Shown piece by piece: positions 32,891-44,379 of a DNA stretch of 64,000 bases. This DNA comes from Astyanax mexicanus (taxonomy: Eukaryota; Chordata; Actinopteri; Characiformes; Acestrorhamphidae). The position numbers were made by a program, and so were the translations under genes. The stretch's first letter is position 1. Every line of letters begins with the position of its first letter. The notes beneath the pieces were generated by a model, which had not been told where the DNA came from, ran no database searches, and saw only the letters and a program-made list of their open reading frames with translations. Where the stretch lies: the NCBI RefSeq assembly GCF_023375975.1, contig NC_064416.1:27311001-27375000 (forward strand), in the 5' to 3' direction.

Positions 32891-33486
32891 CCACACATCC
32901 CTTGATGCAGCTTTACCAGCTATAGCGACAAAAACAGCAAAAGCAAACCACCTGGACTTTTTTTCACGTCCTCGACCTGAGCATGTACTTCAGACCAGCT
33001 GTTTGCTTTCCAATTGGCTATAAGAATTACTGGCAAGATGGTGGCACAAGTGACCAAAGAAACCTACAAATTGGAGTATTTTCCTTGTTAAAAATTATGA
33101 TAACCCCCATATTACTATAGTTTAATGAGTAGTTTCAACATTTTATGGACATTTTTTTCATAACAAACTTAGAAAATGTCCAGAATTGCGGAAAGGTTGG
33201 GCTATAATAATGAATTACTGCATCATGTGCTTCATATTTGAAGATAGCAGCAGTTAACCAGCACCTAGGTTGCTGAACTCTAAGGGTGCTATCACATCAG
33301 CCCAGCAGGGTCGCGTACAGGTTTTTGATAGGCTATCCCTATTCTTAGGGGGAGGATTTCACACCTTCTCCTTGAAAACAAGGAGTATAGGGGTACAACA
33401 GAGAAATTTGATTGGGTCAATGTGTTCTAAATGATAGATAGAGACAGATAAAAAAGGTGACTATAACGCTACATTTAGTTTGTTTA

Positions 33487-33575
33487 TATTCCATGGGATT
33501 ATTTGATAATTACCATCCACACTCATATACTGTTCATATAAGAACACAAAGATGCTATTTTTCTCAGACTGAATA
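33487..33575. repeat. Interspersed repeat shared with 37777-37870
   Basis: CCATGGGATTA...TGATAATTACC and GCTATTTTTCTCAGAC recur in the same order at 37786-37853. The class is unknown. Confidence 0.4.
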
Positions 33576-33599
33576 AGAATCCGCTTGTATTGATTATGG

Positions 33600-34330
33600 T
33601 TGTCAAAAAAAAAAATAAGTGGATGAAGGCACATGCAGAAATAAAGGTCTTTGTCATCACGGATGTTGGGGTTGCACAGTGGCGCCCCTAATTAATGAAA
33701 CCCTCTGTCTGAATTTAGAGTGTGTCGTCCGATGGCTTTGCAGGCAACACCGCAGATTTATTCCCTCTCCCCCCATCCCTCTTCGGCAATTAGACCTGTG
33801 AAGGTGGCACCCCCTTTGAAAGAGGCTTTTAGATTAATCATATTATCTGTAGCTTCTGAAACACGAAGCCTTCTTGACCTCCCCCTTCCATAAGAATCCA
33901 TTATCTTAAACTATCACGGTAATCCTGGCTTTGGGAGGGGGAGCGAGGGGAGGCGGAATCAAGCCTAATAGATGGCAAATAAGATTAATCTATGATCTAA
34001 GTGCCGATTACACTTGGACCTGCCCTTGAACACTCAGGTGTAACCTTGAGATCTGCATCCACTCTGGGCCAGCAATTGGATTGAAAGCCCCCGGAGGGCC
34101 GGCGGATGGAGGAGAGACCCTTTGCCAAGACCTCACCCCAGAGAGATCAAAGGCCAAGCAGCTTAACCCTCACCGAACCCCCGAAAGGTGTTAAATATCT
34201 CCGGCTAATGGCAAAACACACAGCTATCTAAAAGCAAGTTCAGAGACCTCGCTTTAATGTCTCTTCTGACAAATATATTATATCATTATCAGGGCTTGAG
34301 GACAGCTTTGTGCATTTACTGTTGCATTAC
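33600..34330. promoter_or_regulatory. Candidate conserved noncoding element cluster
   Basis: Repeat-free from the A run at 33607 to about 34330, GC-moderate, with a GC-rich core at 34085-34190 (CCCCCGGAGGGCCGGCGG). Short frames lack domains. Confidence 0.4.
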
Positions 34331-34462
34331 TGTGCATTTACTGACGTCTGTAAATACATGTGACTGCGATTCAATGTATTCCATGATAGATAAAGTCATA
34401 TAAAAAAACTATAATGCACTATAATGGAACAGATAAACAGATTTGCATGCACGCAAAAATAA

Positions 34463-34467
<5 letters not shown>

Positions 34468-34530
<63 letters not shown>
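34468..34530. repeat. (AT)n microsatellite
   Basis: About 31 pure AT dinucleotides. Confidence 0.97.
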
Positions 34531-34534
<4 letters not shown>

Positions 34535-35330
34535 CTTTGACCCTATTGGTATCTCCATTGGTTGCACACGTTCCGCACATCACCGCTGTCTAACTAATAG
34601 AGAGGCAAATTCCGAGGGCCTGTTGAAAATTTGGTTTTCACCGAGTCCCTCCCTGACACTAAATAATTGCCTTGAAATGGTGGGTGCATTTAACATATTA
34701 CAATCGATAGTTAGTGGGTGTCTCTCTCTCTCAAAGTTCACGTTCACCCCTCCTCCCCAAACACTCCAGATCACCAGAAGCACCCAGACCGGCAGATCGA
34801 TGCTCTCTTCAGTTTGACTCAGAAGCTGAGTATTTGATTAATCTGCTCGGGCAGTGGGCAAGGAAGCCCTCCACACAACAGCAGACAGCTTCATGCCATT
34901 AGGATGGCTGGAGTAATGAAATTTCATTTAATTTGTCAGGAAGAAAGTGCTAATGTTAAAAAGCTTTTGGATAATAAAAAAAAAGGAAAAAAAAAAAACG
35001 AAGTCAAGGGAGATGTGAGGGAAAGCTTTAAGTAATTACTCCGAGTGTCTCAGGTCCAGGCGTTAGAATATTTACATTACTGTCATGGAGGTCTTAGGAG
35101 TAATTAAATTAGCGTGGCACTTAAGTTCTTTATTTCAGAGGTTTTTCTCCTCTGGCTTGAATGTATATTAACTCTGCTCACTTTGAGTAAAGAGGCTAAC
35201 AGACAGAGACAAAGGCTTTGTCCCCTGTGATAAATTTAGTATAGTGCCATTGCCACAGCATGCTGCTTTAATGGAGGCGCTGTTGTATTGCTGCCACCCC
35301 GGACCGTTATTTCTTATACCGAACAAATCA
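34535..35330. promoter_or_regulatory. Candidate conserved noncoding element cluster
   Basis: Repeat-poor block interrupted by an A-rich run at 34974-34999. It includes ATTTCATTTAATTTGTCAGG near 34920 and a mixed core at 35000-35300. A 124-codon plus-strand frame begins in the AT microsatellite and is not credible as a gene. Confidence 0.35.
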
Positions 35331-35579
35331 GAACTAAAAAAAGGGGAAGAGAAAAACATAGAATTAACATATACTTATTTCTATTTATACAACACTATAG
35401 TGCATACATTTAGTCATGAAGATGAACATTAATATACAAACCTTTGCAAAAATGTGGACACTTATTTGGCCCATTATTGAAAGGCAATCATCTATTTAAT
35501 TTTAGCTTGTAGATTAGACTGTAGATTAGAGAAATGCAGGTAAATATATATATTTTTTCTCATTTTGAAGAAAGAATAA

Positions 35580-35800
35580 TAAAACACTTCCTATGACTGG
35601 ATTATATTATACATGGATTATAACCCATAATAAACATGGCTATAATGTGTTATACATTTTTATTATTATTTACAGCTATGTTTATAAAGCCTTATGAATG
35701 CATTATAACGTGTTTATAATGCGTATGTTTATAGAGGCTAATAAACATGCCATTCAACGAAAGTGGCACCGAAACAATTATATATATATTACAAAGTTTG
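35580..35800. mobile_element. MITE-like ATAATG-rich repeat
   Basis: TTATAATG/CATTATAA motifs and an end AGTGGCACC resemble the MITE-like copy at 44380-44620, which ends AAGTGTTACC. Both look like members of fish MITEs with GGTAACACTTT-type ends. The left end is unclear. Confidence 0.4.
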
Positions 35801-35884
35801 GTTCCACGTTTGTAATAAATATACATAAAGATACAATGTGCATTTTAGCACCACTTTTTTATCTGTTTCCTATATTTTTTTCTC

Positions 35885-36080
35885 ATATTACACTGAAATG
35901 ACAAAAGTCATGGAAAAAGAACTAGTTTAACATCCTAGAATGCATTGGCAATTATCCAACTTACTCACAAGATAACACCTCGCAACTTACACAGGTTTTT
36001 GGCATTCAAAAGCCATCTACAAATGTAAATCCTCATGAGCAATACAACAAATGCTGTCCCATGACTATTTTGCAAATAAA
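35885..36080 (-). mobile_element. Unclassified interspersed repeat, copy 2
   Basis: Inverted relative to 12545-12665: ATGACAAAAGTCATGG at 35898 and the complement of CCTGTGTAAGTTGCGAGG at 35978-35995. It extends further right than copy 1. Confidence 0.4.
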
Positions 36081-36084
36081 TACT

Positions 36085-37250
36085 CATTGACCAGATAAGG
36101 ACTTTTTACATTGTAATTTCCATAAATGTTTAAAACGTTTGCATGGATTTAAAATAAATAAAGAATAAATTGGTCAATAAAATAGAATACATTGGCAAAA
36201 TATAAATATATAGTTAATATAGAAGTAGAGATTATAGACTAGAGACTAAGTAGAGACTATCTTAGCCAGAGTTCTGCAGTGTTTTTAATGCTGTTGATTC
36301 TAAAAGGTACTGTAGCTAAAGTGCCTTTCATGTTGAGACACAATGCACAGCACATTTATGCACAATGACACAGAATATTGATGTTATTATGAAAGTAAAA
36401 ACATAGATATATTATAATTTATTAACAGCAAATATATACTATTCTAAGCAGAAAGATGAGCTCATGTTAGGATTTTACCTGCTTTTGCAGTATTGGCATC
36501 TAAGAAAACAACACCACAATTATATATTATTTTAATCTATACATATGTCTTTCTTAGAAAATGTCTATTTGGGTGAGTAAACCAAACCGTTATTCACAGT
36601 CAGTTTAGATTTCTAATGTTTGTTAAATGGTTGGTGAAATGACCAGGTTTGTCTAGAAAGGTTAATGTAGCATCTAGCCCACTTTTGATCGGCGTCGATA
36701 TCAGTGATTGGCCGATTGAGCTGAAAGAGGATCGCGATCGATGATCTCTAAAATGAACCTTAAGTATTAAAGAAGCACTAAACCCTAAAACATTTTTATT
36801 AATAACTAAAATGTGTTTTTTTGAAGTAATAAAAGATACAAATACTGCTTAAAATGTTTATAAACATTTCCTAACGCTTTTATTGTGGCCATTTCTGCCA
36901 GGTTCAGCTGTGCTATAGGCATGGATGATGTTTCCGTGTACTTTGGTACGCACAAACGTTACATACAGTTCAGCTACTCTGCTCTCTCTCCTGCCTGCCT
37001 CTAAACCCATACATCACCCAGTGCCCCTCTCAAACTGCTCTTCCCATTTTAAGCATTTTTTTTTTTATTTGAGCTGAGGGTGGAGTCAATAAAAATCAGG
37101 TAGTTATAATCGGAGTAGTTACACTTAAAATCTAAAATATGAAGTATAAACATATTGCAAACAACAAATTGGCAAAATATTTCTAATGGAAAGTGTGATG
37201 ATGTCATATTGGTAGAGCCAGAATCAGTCCTATGGAAAATAAGACATTAT
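36085..37250. other. AT-rich DNA with a possible hAT-like patch
   Basis: Mostly AT-rich and featureless. The stretch 36675-36760 (GATCGGCGTCGATATC, GATCGCGATCGATG) resembles the GATCGGCC-rich ends of fish DNA elements, but the evidence is weak. Confidence 0.3.
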
Positions 37251-37256
37251 ATTGTG

Positions 37257-37548
37257 AGAAAAGTTCATATTCATAAAGTTTTAAGAGTTCAGAAATCAAT
37301 ATTTGGTGGAATAACCTTATTTTTAATCATAGTTTTCATGCATCTTGACATGTTCTCCTCCACCAGTCTTACACACTGCTTTTGGATAACTTTATGCCAC
37401 TTCTGGTGCAAAAATTCAAGCAGTTCTGCTTGGTTTGATGGTTGTGATCATCCAGCTCTCTCTTGATTATATTCCAGAGGTTTTCAATTTGGTAAAATCA
37501 AAGAAACTTGTCATTTTTAAGTGGTCTCTTATTTTTTTCAGAGCTGTA
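37257..37548 (-). mobile_element. Tc1-derived element, family A copy 3 (truncated)
   Basis: It matches family A from AAGTTCATATTCATAAAGTT to the right terminus ending AGAGCTGTA. The left terminal repeat and about 170 bp of interior are missing compared with 49165-49648. It retains degraded antisense transposase C-terminal sequence. Confidence 0.8.
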
Positions 37549-37669
37549 TTTAAGGTAAATAAGGTATTTAGCTCACCGTTCCTCACTGTTTCTCACTGGT
37601 CCTCACTGTTCCTGAACAAGAACCAGCAAAAGTCTAAAACAGCATCAACAAAAACCCTCTAACCTATTA

Positions 37670-38032
37670 GTGAATGGGTTTTTGTCTCTTTTTAGTATTA
37701 AATACAGAATTTCACTTCAAGTTTTTCAAGTTTTTACAATGCACTTTCATAAAATTGGACACTATGTACGCTATGATGAACACTCCATGGGGTTAACTGA
37801 TTATTATCCTTCATATATCAAAGAACACAAACAAGCTATTTTTCTCAGACGGAGAAAGCTGCCTGTACGCCTTAACAATCAGGTCCTCTTTAATTATGTT
37901 TGGATCATTTCAATGAGAGCATTCATCATAGAATTTCACACATGTATAGGACAGTTGGTGTTTTCAAATGATGTAAACAAAACAAAAAGAAGCAGCGAAA
38001 AGCCAAAAACTGTGACTACAACAAAATATTGA
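37670..38032 (+). other. 120-codon open frame in repeat-related DNA, probably not a gene
   Basis: A basic, His/Tyr/Phe-rich frame with a Lys/Thr-rich C-terminus. Part of it (37786-37853) is shared with the interspersed repeat at 33487-33575, so it is more likely a chance frame in an unclassified element than a gene. No signal peptide, domain or splice evidence is seen. Confidence 0.2.
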
Positions 38033-38251
38033 GGCATATATTTAGGTTCAATGCATCATTTTATCACATATCTTACTGGCTGTATGAATAGGCATAGGCT
38101 TTTTTTTTTTACCTTTTTTGAGCATTTATTTACATATTGTGGATACCAAAAAAAGACAACACTAGTGAGAGTGACATCACACCGCATTTGAATGAAGAAA
38201 GCATTTCACTAAATGGCTACAACTGACCATCAAACCACATGTTATAAATCA

Positions 38252-38722
38252 TATACAGTACCAGTCAAAAGATTGGGCACATCTTCTCATTCTGTGTTGT
38301 TGTTGTTTATTTCTTAAGTTAATTTATTTTCTCCATTCTAGATTAAAGACATAAAGACATAGCAATAATAAAGGCACACATATGGATAATTATGTAGTAA
38401 ACAAAAAAGTTTTTGGGGTTCACAATCTCCTAAACCTATAACTGAGATGGTGATTTGGGGTGATTTGGGATGAGCTGGAGCTTCACAGTGTGAAGGAAAA
38501 GCAGCAACTATTGTTCAGCACCTCCACAAAGTCCTTCAAGATGCTGCAAAAACTATTCCAGAAAATACAAAGAGTATAAAACATATTCTGGTTTGTTTAA
38601 CACTTTTTTATTTTACTAAATATTTCCACATGTGATTCTGTATAGCTTTAATTTCTTCAATATTAAATTTACAAAATTCATTGAATGAGAAAATGTGTCC
38701 AAAATTTTGACTGATGCCATAT
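38252..38722. mobile_element. Tc1/mariner MITE, TACAGTACCAGTC type
   Basis: The left end TATACAGTACCAGTCAAAAG and right end GTCCAAAATTTTGACTGATG are diverged inverted repeats of about 35 bp, each continuing into TTCTCATTC or its complement. The 471-bp body is non-coding; a GAAGGAAAAGCAGC...CACCTCCACAAAG stretch near 38493-38532 may derive from a transposase gene. Fragments of the same type lie at 119-175 and possibly 16551. Confidence 0.75.
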
Positions 38723-38747
38723 TTGCTAAAATATCTATGTGTTATAT

Positions 38748-38962
38748 GGTCGGTGTGGTGCAGTAGATAACACCACCACCTGCCAGTGAGCTACCTACCA
38801 CATTGTTTGGGTTCAATTCCCTTCCTGTGTGACTGAATGCTGCACTAAACCAATACGAATCCTTGGGCTAGACTCCTAACATTACATTGCTTCACCTATG
38901 TAATAGAAACAATTTTGTACATCAGCTAAAATACAGTAAATGTCATGTAATCTAATGTAAAA
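38748..38962 (+). mobile_element. tRNA-derived SINE
   Basis: An internal RNA polymerase III promoter is visible: A box TGGTGCAGTAG (38756-38766) and B box GGTTCAATTCC (38810-38820), 43 bp apart. A fish-type SINE body follows (CCTTGGGCTAGACTCCTAAC) with a degraded ATGTAA-type tail (38929-38962). It inserted next to the Tc1 MITE. Confidence 0.8.
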
Positions 38963-38974
38963 TCTTATTTTATC

Positions 38975-39440
38975 TAGTTGGCCACGCCAGTGAAATCTTG
39001 TCATATAAATTATATACAGTATTTCACAGAGTCATGTGTGAATTGCTGCAGTTAAAATAGTAGGAATGTTATTTACCTCAAAATATGGTTCTCACCTTTC
39101 ACACATTACTACAGAGATGAGCATTTCTAAGACGTTATATAAATTAAAGTATATAAAATGAACTGACTGAAAAATATTGCTTGATGGCTCAAGAAATATG
39201 ATTTAATTGATTCAATAAAAAGATTTAAATTTGCAATAAATTAATATATATTTAAAATAGAAAATAATTGAACACTATATATACACTATATATCTAATAT
39301 ATGTTTTTCAAATATAATGTATCTGTAATATGAGGCTAAGGACACAAACATTGACGTTTCCATATAATGACCCATTTTCTGTATAGATTTGCCATCTGTA
39401 CATATTACTGACTGCTACTTACCTTTTAAATAAACAACCC
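38975..39440. other. AT-rich spacer
   Basis: Very low GC with TATA-type runs at 39240-39330. No gene seen. Confidence 0.45.
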
Positions 39441-39444
39441 TATT

Positions 39445-40045
39445 AAATGGAGCATCTAGTCACCAGTGAAAATCACCAGCGTCACCTTTTGATTGTGATC
39501 AAACATTCCCGAGGCTTCAATGCCACGTTTAGTTTATGTTTCACGTGAGGAGCGAAGAGGCTGTTAAAAAAAAAAAGGTCTTAAGAACAAAATAACGATA
39601 AATCCGAAGGTGGCTGTGTAAAGGCTGACATCTCTATCAGGGCACATCAGCATCCTTCCCTACTCCACACAGGCCTCGCTAAGATAGATGAGTGAAATGG
39701 CCTGGAAATGTATCTGACCGCTGGCTTACTCTAATGAATAACCTCCACTTTGGGTCCTGCAATGTAAGCAGAAAGTCCGGCTCGCAGGCGCTCCGAGGCC
39801 CTGTCATGAATCTAACCCGACAGCCGACATAATATCGGGGCGACAACACTTGTATGACTTCCATTTTCTTTGCTTTCTATTGATTTTCACTTAATAACTG
39901 AGGGGGGAAATACTAAACGTCTGTGCTGAGTACCTAATAAATCCTGTCTGAGCTTTTTTATTGAGGAGAATTTAATAAAAGCAACGGTCTGGGCACGGGG
40001 ATTTGTCTCTGGCTTGAGAGGACAAAAAAAAGGGGAGGAGAAGAG
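39445..40045. promoter_or_regulatory. Candidate conserved noncoding element cluster
   Basis: Repeat-free, GC-moderate, with a CpG-bearing core at 39775-39850 (CCGGCTCGCAGGCGCTCCG). It ends at a GA microsatellite. Confidence 0.4.
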
Positions 40046-40049
40046 AAGC

Positions 40050-40084
40050 AGAGAGAGAGAGAGAGAGAGAGTGAGAGAGAGAGA
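40050..40084. repeat. (GA)n microsatellite
   Basis: GA dinucleotides with one GT interruption. Confidence 0.95.
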
Positions 40085-40270
40085 TGTGCAGAAAATCGTG
40101 AGCCCACATCCTCATTAACTCGGCTGATATCGCCAGTGGATCTGAAGAAGTGTATGGTGTAGTTTGCCCGAAGGTTAAACCGCATCTTGTGTAGCAAGTG
40201 TTTGATGTTATCTAAATGATGTACACATGCTTTGCACAGCCAGTGGTAAATATTACACCAAGCCATCAAA
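40085..40270. promoter_or_regulatory. Candidate noncoding element
   Basis: Repeat-free continuation of the previous block beyond the GA run; the antisense open frame has no domain. Confidence 0.3.
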
Positions 40271-40464
40271 GAAACTGTAAATAACGTCTATATGGGTAAC
40301 AATTATCCATTTTTTTTTCAAAGGCAAGATCAGGAGTCATGAGCATTTAGATGACTTAACTTAGAAGCTTAAAATCTCAGATATTTCTGGCTTTTATACT
40401 ATGCATCAATTTTCTAAATTGTGCCGTCATAGATCTCTACATATCTTTTTAATTGTCCAAAAAA

Positions 40465-40790
40465 AAAAAGACCAAGCGCCCTATAGGACATCCTGTGCAA
40501 AGCATGTTCTGATGTTCTTTGCTATCTTACACCCTGTCAACAGTTTATTTTCACGTCGTTAAAATAGCATCGGAGTTTAGGAATATATCTACACTGATGA
40601 GCGTGATGGTCTGGAAGTTAGGTGTGTTCAGGTAAATATCTGGCATGTTTCTGAAATCTTAGTGGCGAGAAATACAGGTGCGCCACTGATTGATTAAAAC
40701 CCTGACAACAGTCAACAACCAGCCCAGCCTATTTTAGCAATGCCGGAAAAAGCGCAGCTGACTCTTAAAAGGAATGACAACTGGCACACT
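40465..40790. promoter_or_regulatory. Candidate conserved noncoding element
   Basis: Repeat-free with CACGTCGTTAAAATAGC near 40552 and GCGCCACTGATTGATTAAAA (40680-40699). Bounded by A and T runs at 40459 and 40793. Confidence 0.4.
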
Positions 40791-41002
40791 GATTTTTTTT
40801 TTTTCACATTATGCCCAAAAACACATATAGATTAATTAGGAGAATTAGTACATGCCTTTTGCACATTTCGAGCTGTGCAAGGGGTATTTTTTTATATTTT
40901 TTTAACCTGTGCTTTAAAATAGGGCCCCAGAATAGGGCCCCTTTTTACTTTTCACATTTTCATGTTTATTGACAGATAGAATAGACAGAGGAATAACATC
41001 AA

Positions 41003-41110
41003 GAACACTGCACCAACTGTTAAGCATGGTGGTGGTAGCATTGTGCTCTATGCAAAACCTCAAACAATCAAAACTGCCCTGAGATATTACAATCCAAAAA
41101 AATCTCTAGT
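41003..41110 (+). pseudogene. Tc1-like transposase core fragment
   Basis: The plus strand encodes Asn-Thr-Ala-Pro-Thr-Val-Lys-His-Gly-Gly-Gly-Ser-Ile-Val, the conserved block between the first and second catalytic aspartates. Similarity fades after about 41060. It is a small isolated remnant. Confidence 0.65.
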
Positions 41111-41590
41111 CTTCCTGACCTAAACCACACTATACTATTACTACTGTCTCCCTCCCAACATTTTTCCCCATATTTGCCATTTTCTTGTAAGCTTAGAAAG
41201 ACTGTATTGATCAAAATTAAGAAATACAGTACATTGTGATATTAATTTTAGCCATATTACCCATCCATTGTTATGTGTATTTCTTTTTGTAAATTAAGTT
41301 ATAAGTTGTAAGTTTAAATAAATTACTGACAGTAATGACAATATGTAAATGTCCAACATTATTTGCTTGTCTTACTAAATAATATTTTTTTATATAATGA
41401 TGCAAAGACTACCTGAAAAGCTACAAACTAATAAGAATAGGAGTTTAATCATTATTTCTGCTATGTGCACAATGTACAAATGGCAGCCTTTCAATTGAGG
41501 GGAAAAAGTCACAAATAAAAAGTCAAGATTTCCAAAAATAAAACCTCTCCCTTCAGGCCACTATCAACACATATATTTGTCTCCTTCCTT
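41111..41590. other. AT-rich spacer
   Basis: No recognised feature. Confidence 0.45.
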
Positions 41591-41634
41591 CTGCTTCATG
41601 AACCATCAAAACACTCAATTTAATTCAAAAATGC

Positions 41635-41960
41635 AAAAAGCACGGATGGACTGTGGCTGTATAATGAGGGATGTCCACCTCTGTAATGTCACGATTAGGA
41701 GGCAGTGGCATGGATTCATTTACAATATGGAGTGAACCTTCATTAGTGATGGCTTCACCCCCAGGTGTTCTCTAACTGTGTACTCCGGGAAGGAAAATAC
41801 AACAATGATGAGAATGATGATATATATGTAAAAAGTTTTAACACACAGACGATAATGTACATTAGCCTGGAGCAGATGTTTGTAGCAAAGGTCCAGACTC
41901 GGGCTAATTGGATGCTCTCTGGTTATAGGCTGAGCTACGGTCCTCAGTAAGAACTCATAA
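41635..41960. promoter_or_regulatory. Candidate conserved noncoding element
   Basis: Repeat-free with mixed GC cores at 41640-41790 and 41850-41950 (GGGCTAATTGGATGCTCTC). The 61-codon plus-strand frame has no domain. Confidence 0.35.
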
Positions 41961-42207
41961 TGTCAATACTCTCAAGGCTATATTCTATAGCTGGTATATT
42001 CTCTATATTATAATGTTCTGATGGGATGCTATAGTTTACATGTATGAAAATAATAACTGAATATATACTTTTCATGTTCTGACCTTGAAATTCAACCAAA
42101 TACATTTCTGTTACAATAGCAAAGAATAAAGGGATTTAAATTAAGTAAGTCTCAATAAACATTTGCCAGATTGACACACAGAGGCAAGCAACAACGAATC
42201 TAATCAG

Positions 42208-42209
<2 letters not shown>

Positions 42210-42305
<96 letters not shown>
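42210..42305. repeat. (AT)48 microsatellite
   Basis: An uninterrupted AT run of about 96 bp, the longest dinucleotide run in the window and self-complementary throughout. Confidence 0.98.
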
Positions 42306-42306
<1 letters not shown>

Positions 42307-42704
42307 GTTTCAATGTCCGAAATGTCTGTCTCTAGTATGCTTGTGGTGGTGGTAAATTATCCAGCTATGGTTAGCAACCTTACTGAAGCTCAGTGATTAC
42401 CTGTTTAACAAAAATATTGCCAGCTTGCCTGTTTCCATGGCTGCAGTACACTGTTTACGGGCTGTCCTCTATACCTGGCAAACTTAAATGTGGAAATGGG
42501 ACTGGGAGAATGGCGGCGAGCAAATTTTGAGGATAAAAGCACAGTTAAAAAAGAGAATACTGTCTAAAGCTCTGCTAAAAACAGCTGTTGGTGCTTAAAC
42601 TCAGCATGTTTAATATCTGATAACACATCCTGATCATATTAATACAGAAAATATAATCCTTATTGCTCCTTTAAAGTAAAATCCTTAAGTTAAATGGGTA
42701 AATG
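42306..42704. other. Spacer, possibly repeat-derived
   Basis: 42590-42680 (GTTTAATATCTGATAACAC...TTATTGCTCCTTTAAAG) resembles common fish repeat ends. No gene seen. Confidence 0.3.
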
Positions 42705-42705
42705 T

Positions 42706-42736
42706 GGGCGCCGAGTGGTCCAGCGGTCTAAAGCAC
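42706..42736 (+). mobile_element. Truncated SINE head
   Basis: GGCGCCGAGTGGTCCAGCGG contains a tRNA-type A box (TGGTCCAGCGG, 42716-42726). The B box is lost because DNA-transposon sequence begins about 10 bp later. Confidence 0.55.
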
Positions 42737-43240
42737 TCAAGCATAACATTATGACCATATTTCTATACCTATTATCTTATCATTGTCTTTTCAGCTCCAC
42801 TGAGCATACAGCAGCACCTTAACCCTGTTCTTCAATTGCCAGGAGGCCACAGGACCACCAGAGAGCAGGTATTATTTGGGTACTGGGTCATTCTCAGCAC
42901 AGGTGATATGTGGTGGGTTAGTAGAGTGTGTTGTGCTGATAGGAGGGGAGAGACACAGCAGTGCTGCTGGAGTTTTTAAACACTGTGTAAACTCACTGTT
43001 CACTTTATTAGACACTGTGTCACTGCTCACAGGAGCCTTCCCACAGGATGCTGCCCACAATACACTATTGGTAGACTATTTTCAGTCCAGCTGTGACAAT
43101 GGGGTGTTTAAAAACTCCAGCAGCACTGCTGGCTTTGATTCACGTGTAACAGCAGAACACACAGTAACCATACCAGTTAGGCATGGAGGATAATAAAGTA
43201 TGTTTAGAAACATAAGGACTACAGTCTGTAGTAAAAAAAT
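42737..43240. mobile_element. DNA transposon, family B copy 2
   Basis: It shares the TCAAGCATAACATTATGACC start and AGCTCCACTGAGCATA with 32367-32640. It contains a perfect 28-bp inverted repeat (42956-42983 with 43104-43131) around CAGCAGTGCTGCTGGAG and GTTTTTAAACAC. Open frames on both strands (105 codons plus, 62 and 65 codons minus) are explained by this repeat structure and have no domain. Confidence 0.65.
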
Positions 43241-43369
43241 TACAATATATGGATAATGGGATATGCTGAAATGAGACAAATCTGAATTTATACTTCTTGT
43301 GTTTATTAGGGCTCATGTTGTGCTCAAGTGTAAGTCATCTCCATAAACATATAATCAGATGTCTGTTAG

Positions 43370-43850
43370 CAATTATTATTTTTTATTTACATTAAATTCT
43401 AGAAAACAGACGATCAGGGAGCTGCCAATGACTTCCCGTGCATTTAAGAGGAAGCTCTCTGCAAAGCCCCCAAAATGAAATTATACATGAACATCTCTCC
43501 CCCTGGTCCTGGATGGCTAACAGGCTATGATGACCTCTTGGTGATATGGGCATTAATATAGAGGCACATGCTGCTTTTCTTGTTGGTCCAATATTGTGGG
43601 AAATGCCTCTGTTTGAAGAGAAAGGTCAGCTCTCATATTTTCCAGCAGAAACTCCTCCTCCTTAGCATTTCAAGCTATTGTTTGTCAGGCTGTGCTTGAA
43701 CAGAGATCAATAGCAATAATTCTGCAGGCAATTAGCAGCAATCCTGTTTTAATAGCACGCACTCCAGTTACTTAACATAGAGGCCGGAGGAGTGCACTCA
43801 AATATGCTAAATAAAGTTTTTGCTAGCAATTTAGGTAACTGTTCTGGAAA
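43370..43850. promoter_or_regulatory. Candidate conserved noncoding element
   Basis: About 480 bp repeat-free with ATGGGCATTAATATAGAGG near 43547, CAGGCAATTAGCAGC near 43725 and a GC-rich tail (AGGCCGGAGGAGTGC). It is one of the clearest blocks by texture. Confidence 0.45.
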
Positions 43851-43944
43851 TGTGAATATATCTATATATAGCATTTGGTTAATATGTCAAACACAGGTCA
43901 ATCTTTTATAAGCAATCATTCATGACATCAGTTGGTTCATAATT

Positions 43945-44335
43945 TAGATACACTGAAATACACAGTGCGAACAACATTAGGTACGGTACAATATATACAA
44001 CATAAAAAGGAATTGTGCAACATAGAACTAGAACACCACAATAAATACAGTAAACATGAGACTATTTAAAAGTGCAGTTCCAACACAACAACAAAACACA
44101 ACACTATAGCATAAAGGTTATACATAATCACAGCAGTTACTAATGTAGAGTATATACAGTACTTAGTGGAGTATAGAATTAGCAGCAAATATTGCAAATA
44201 GGAATAGAGACACTTCCAGTGTCTGTGTGTTGAGTGTGCGTGTGTGTGTGTGTGTAGCGTGATGGGGATGGGGGGTTCAGTATCGTCTCTGTGTGTTGGG
44301 AAGTCTGATGGTCTAATAAACTAATATAACAATTC
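43945..44335 (-). mobile_element. 3' part of a LINE, antisense
   Basis: AT-rich 3' UTR-like DNA with GTGCAACATAG and TGCAAATAGG motifs, then a (GT)n run at 44238-44256. GGGAAGTCTGATGG at 44299 resembles the antisense of the reverse transcriptase C-terminal region in fish L2-like LINEs. The ends are approximate. Confidence 0.5.
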
Positions 44336-44379
44336 TAATATTTAATATAAGTACAATTAATCAGTGGTTAAAAATAATT

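Noticed and set aside
34443..34817. 124-codon plus-strand frame
   Set aside because: It begins within a 63-bp AT microsatellite (Ile-Tyr repeats), and the remainder has no domain.
38748..38840. Possible tRNA gene (A and B boxes)
   Set aside because: The sequence does not fold into an acceptor stem, and a SINE body and tail follow, so it is a tRNA-derived SINE.
42876..43193. 105-codon plus-strand frame
   Set aside because: It lies wholly inside a family-B DNA transposon and depends on its internal inverted repeat.
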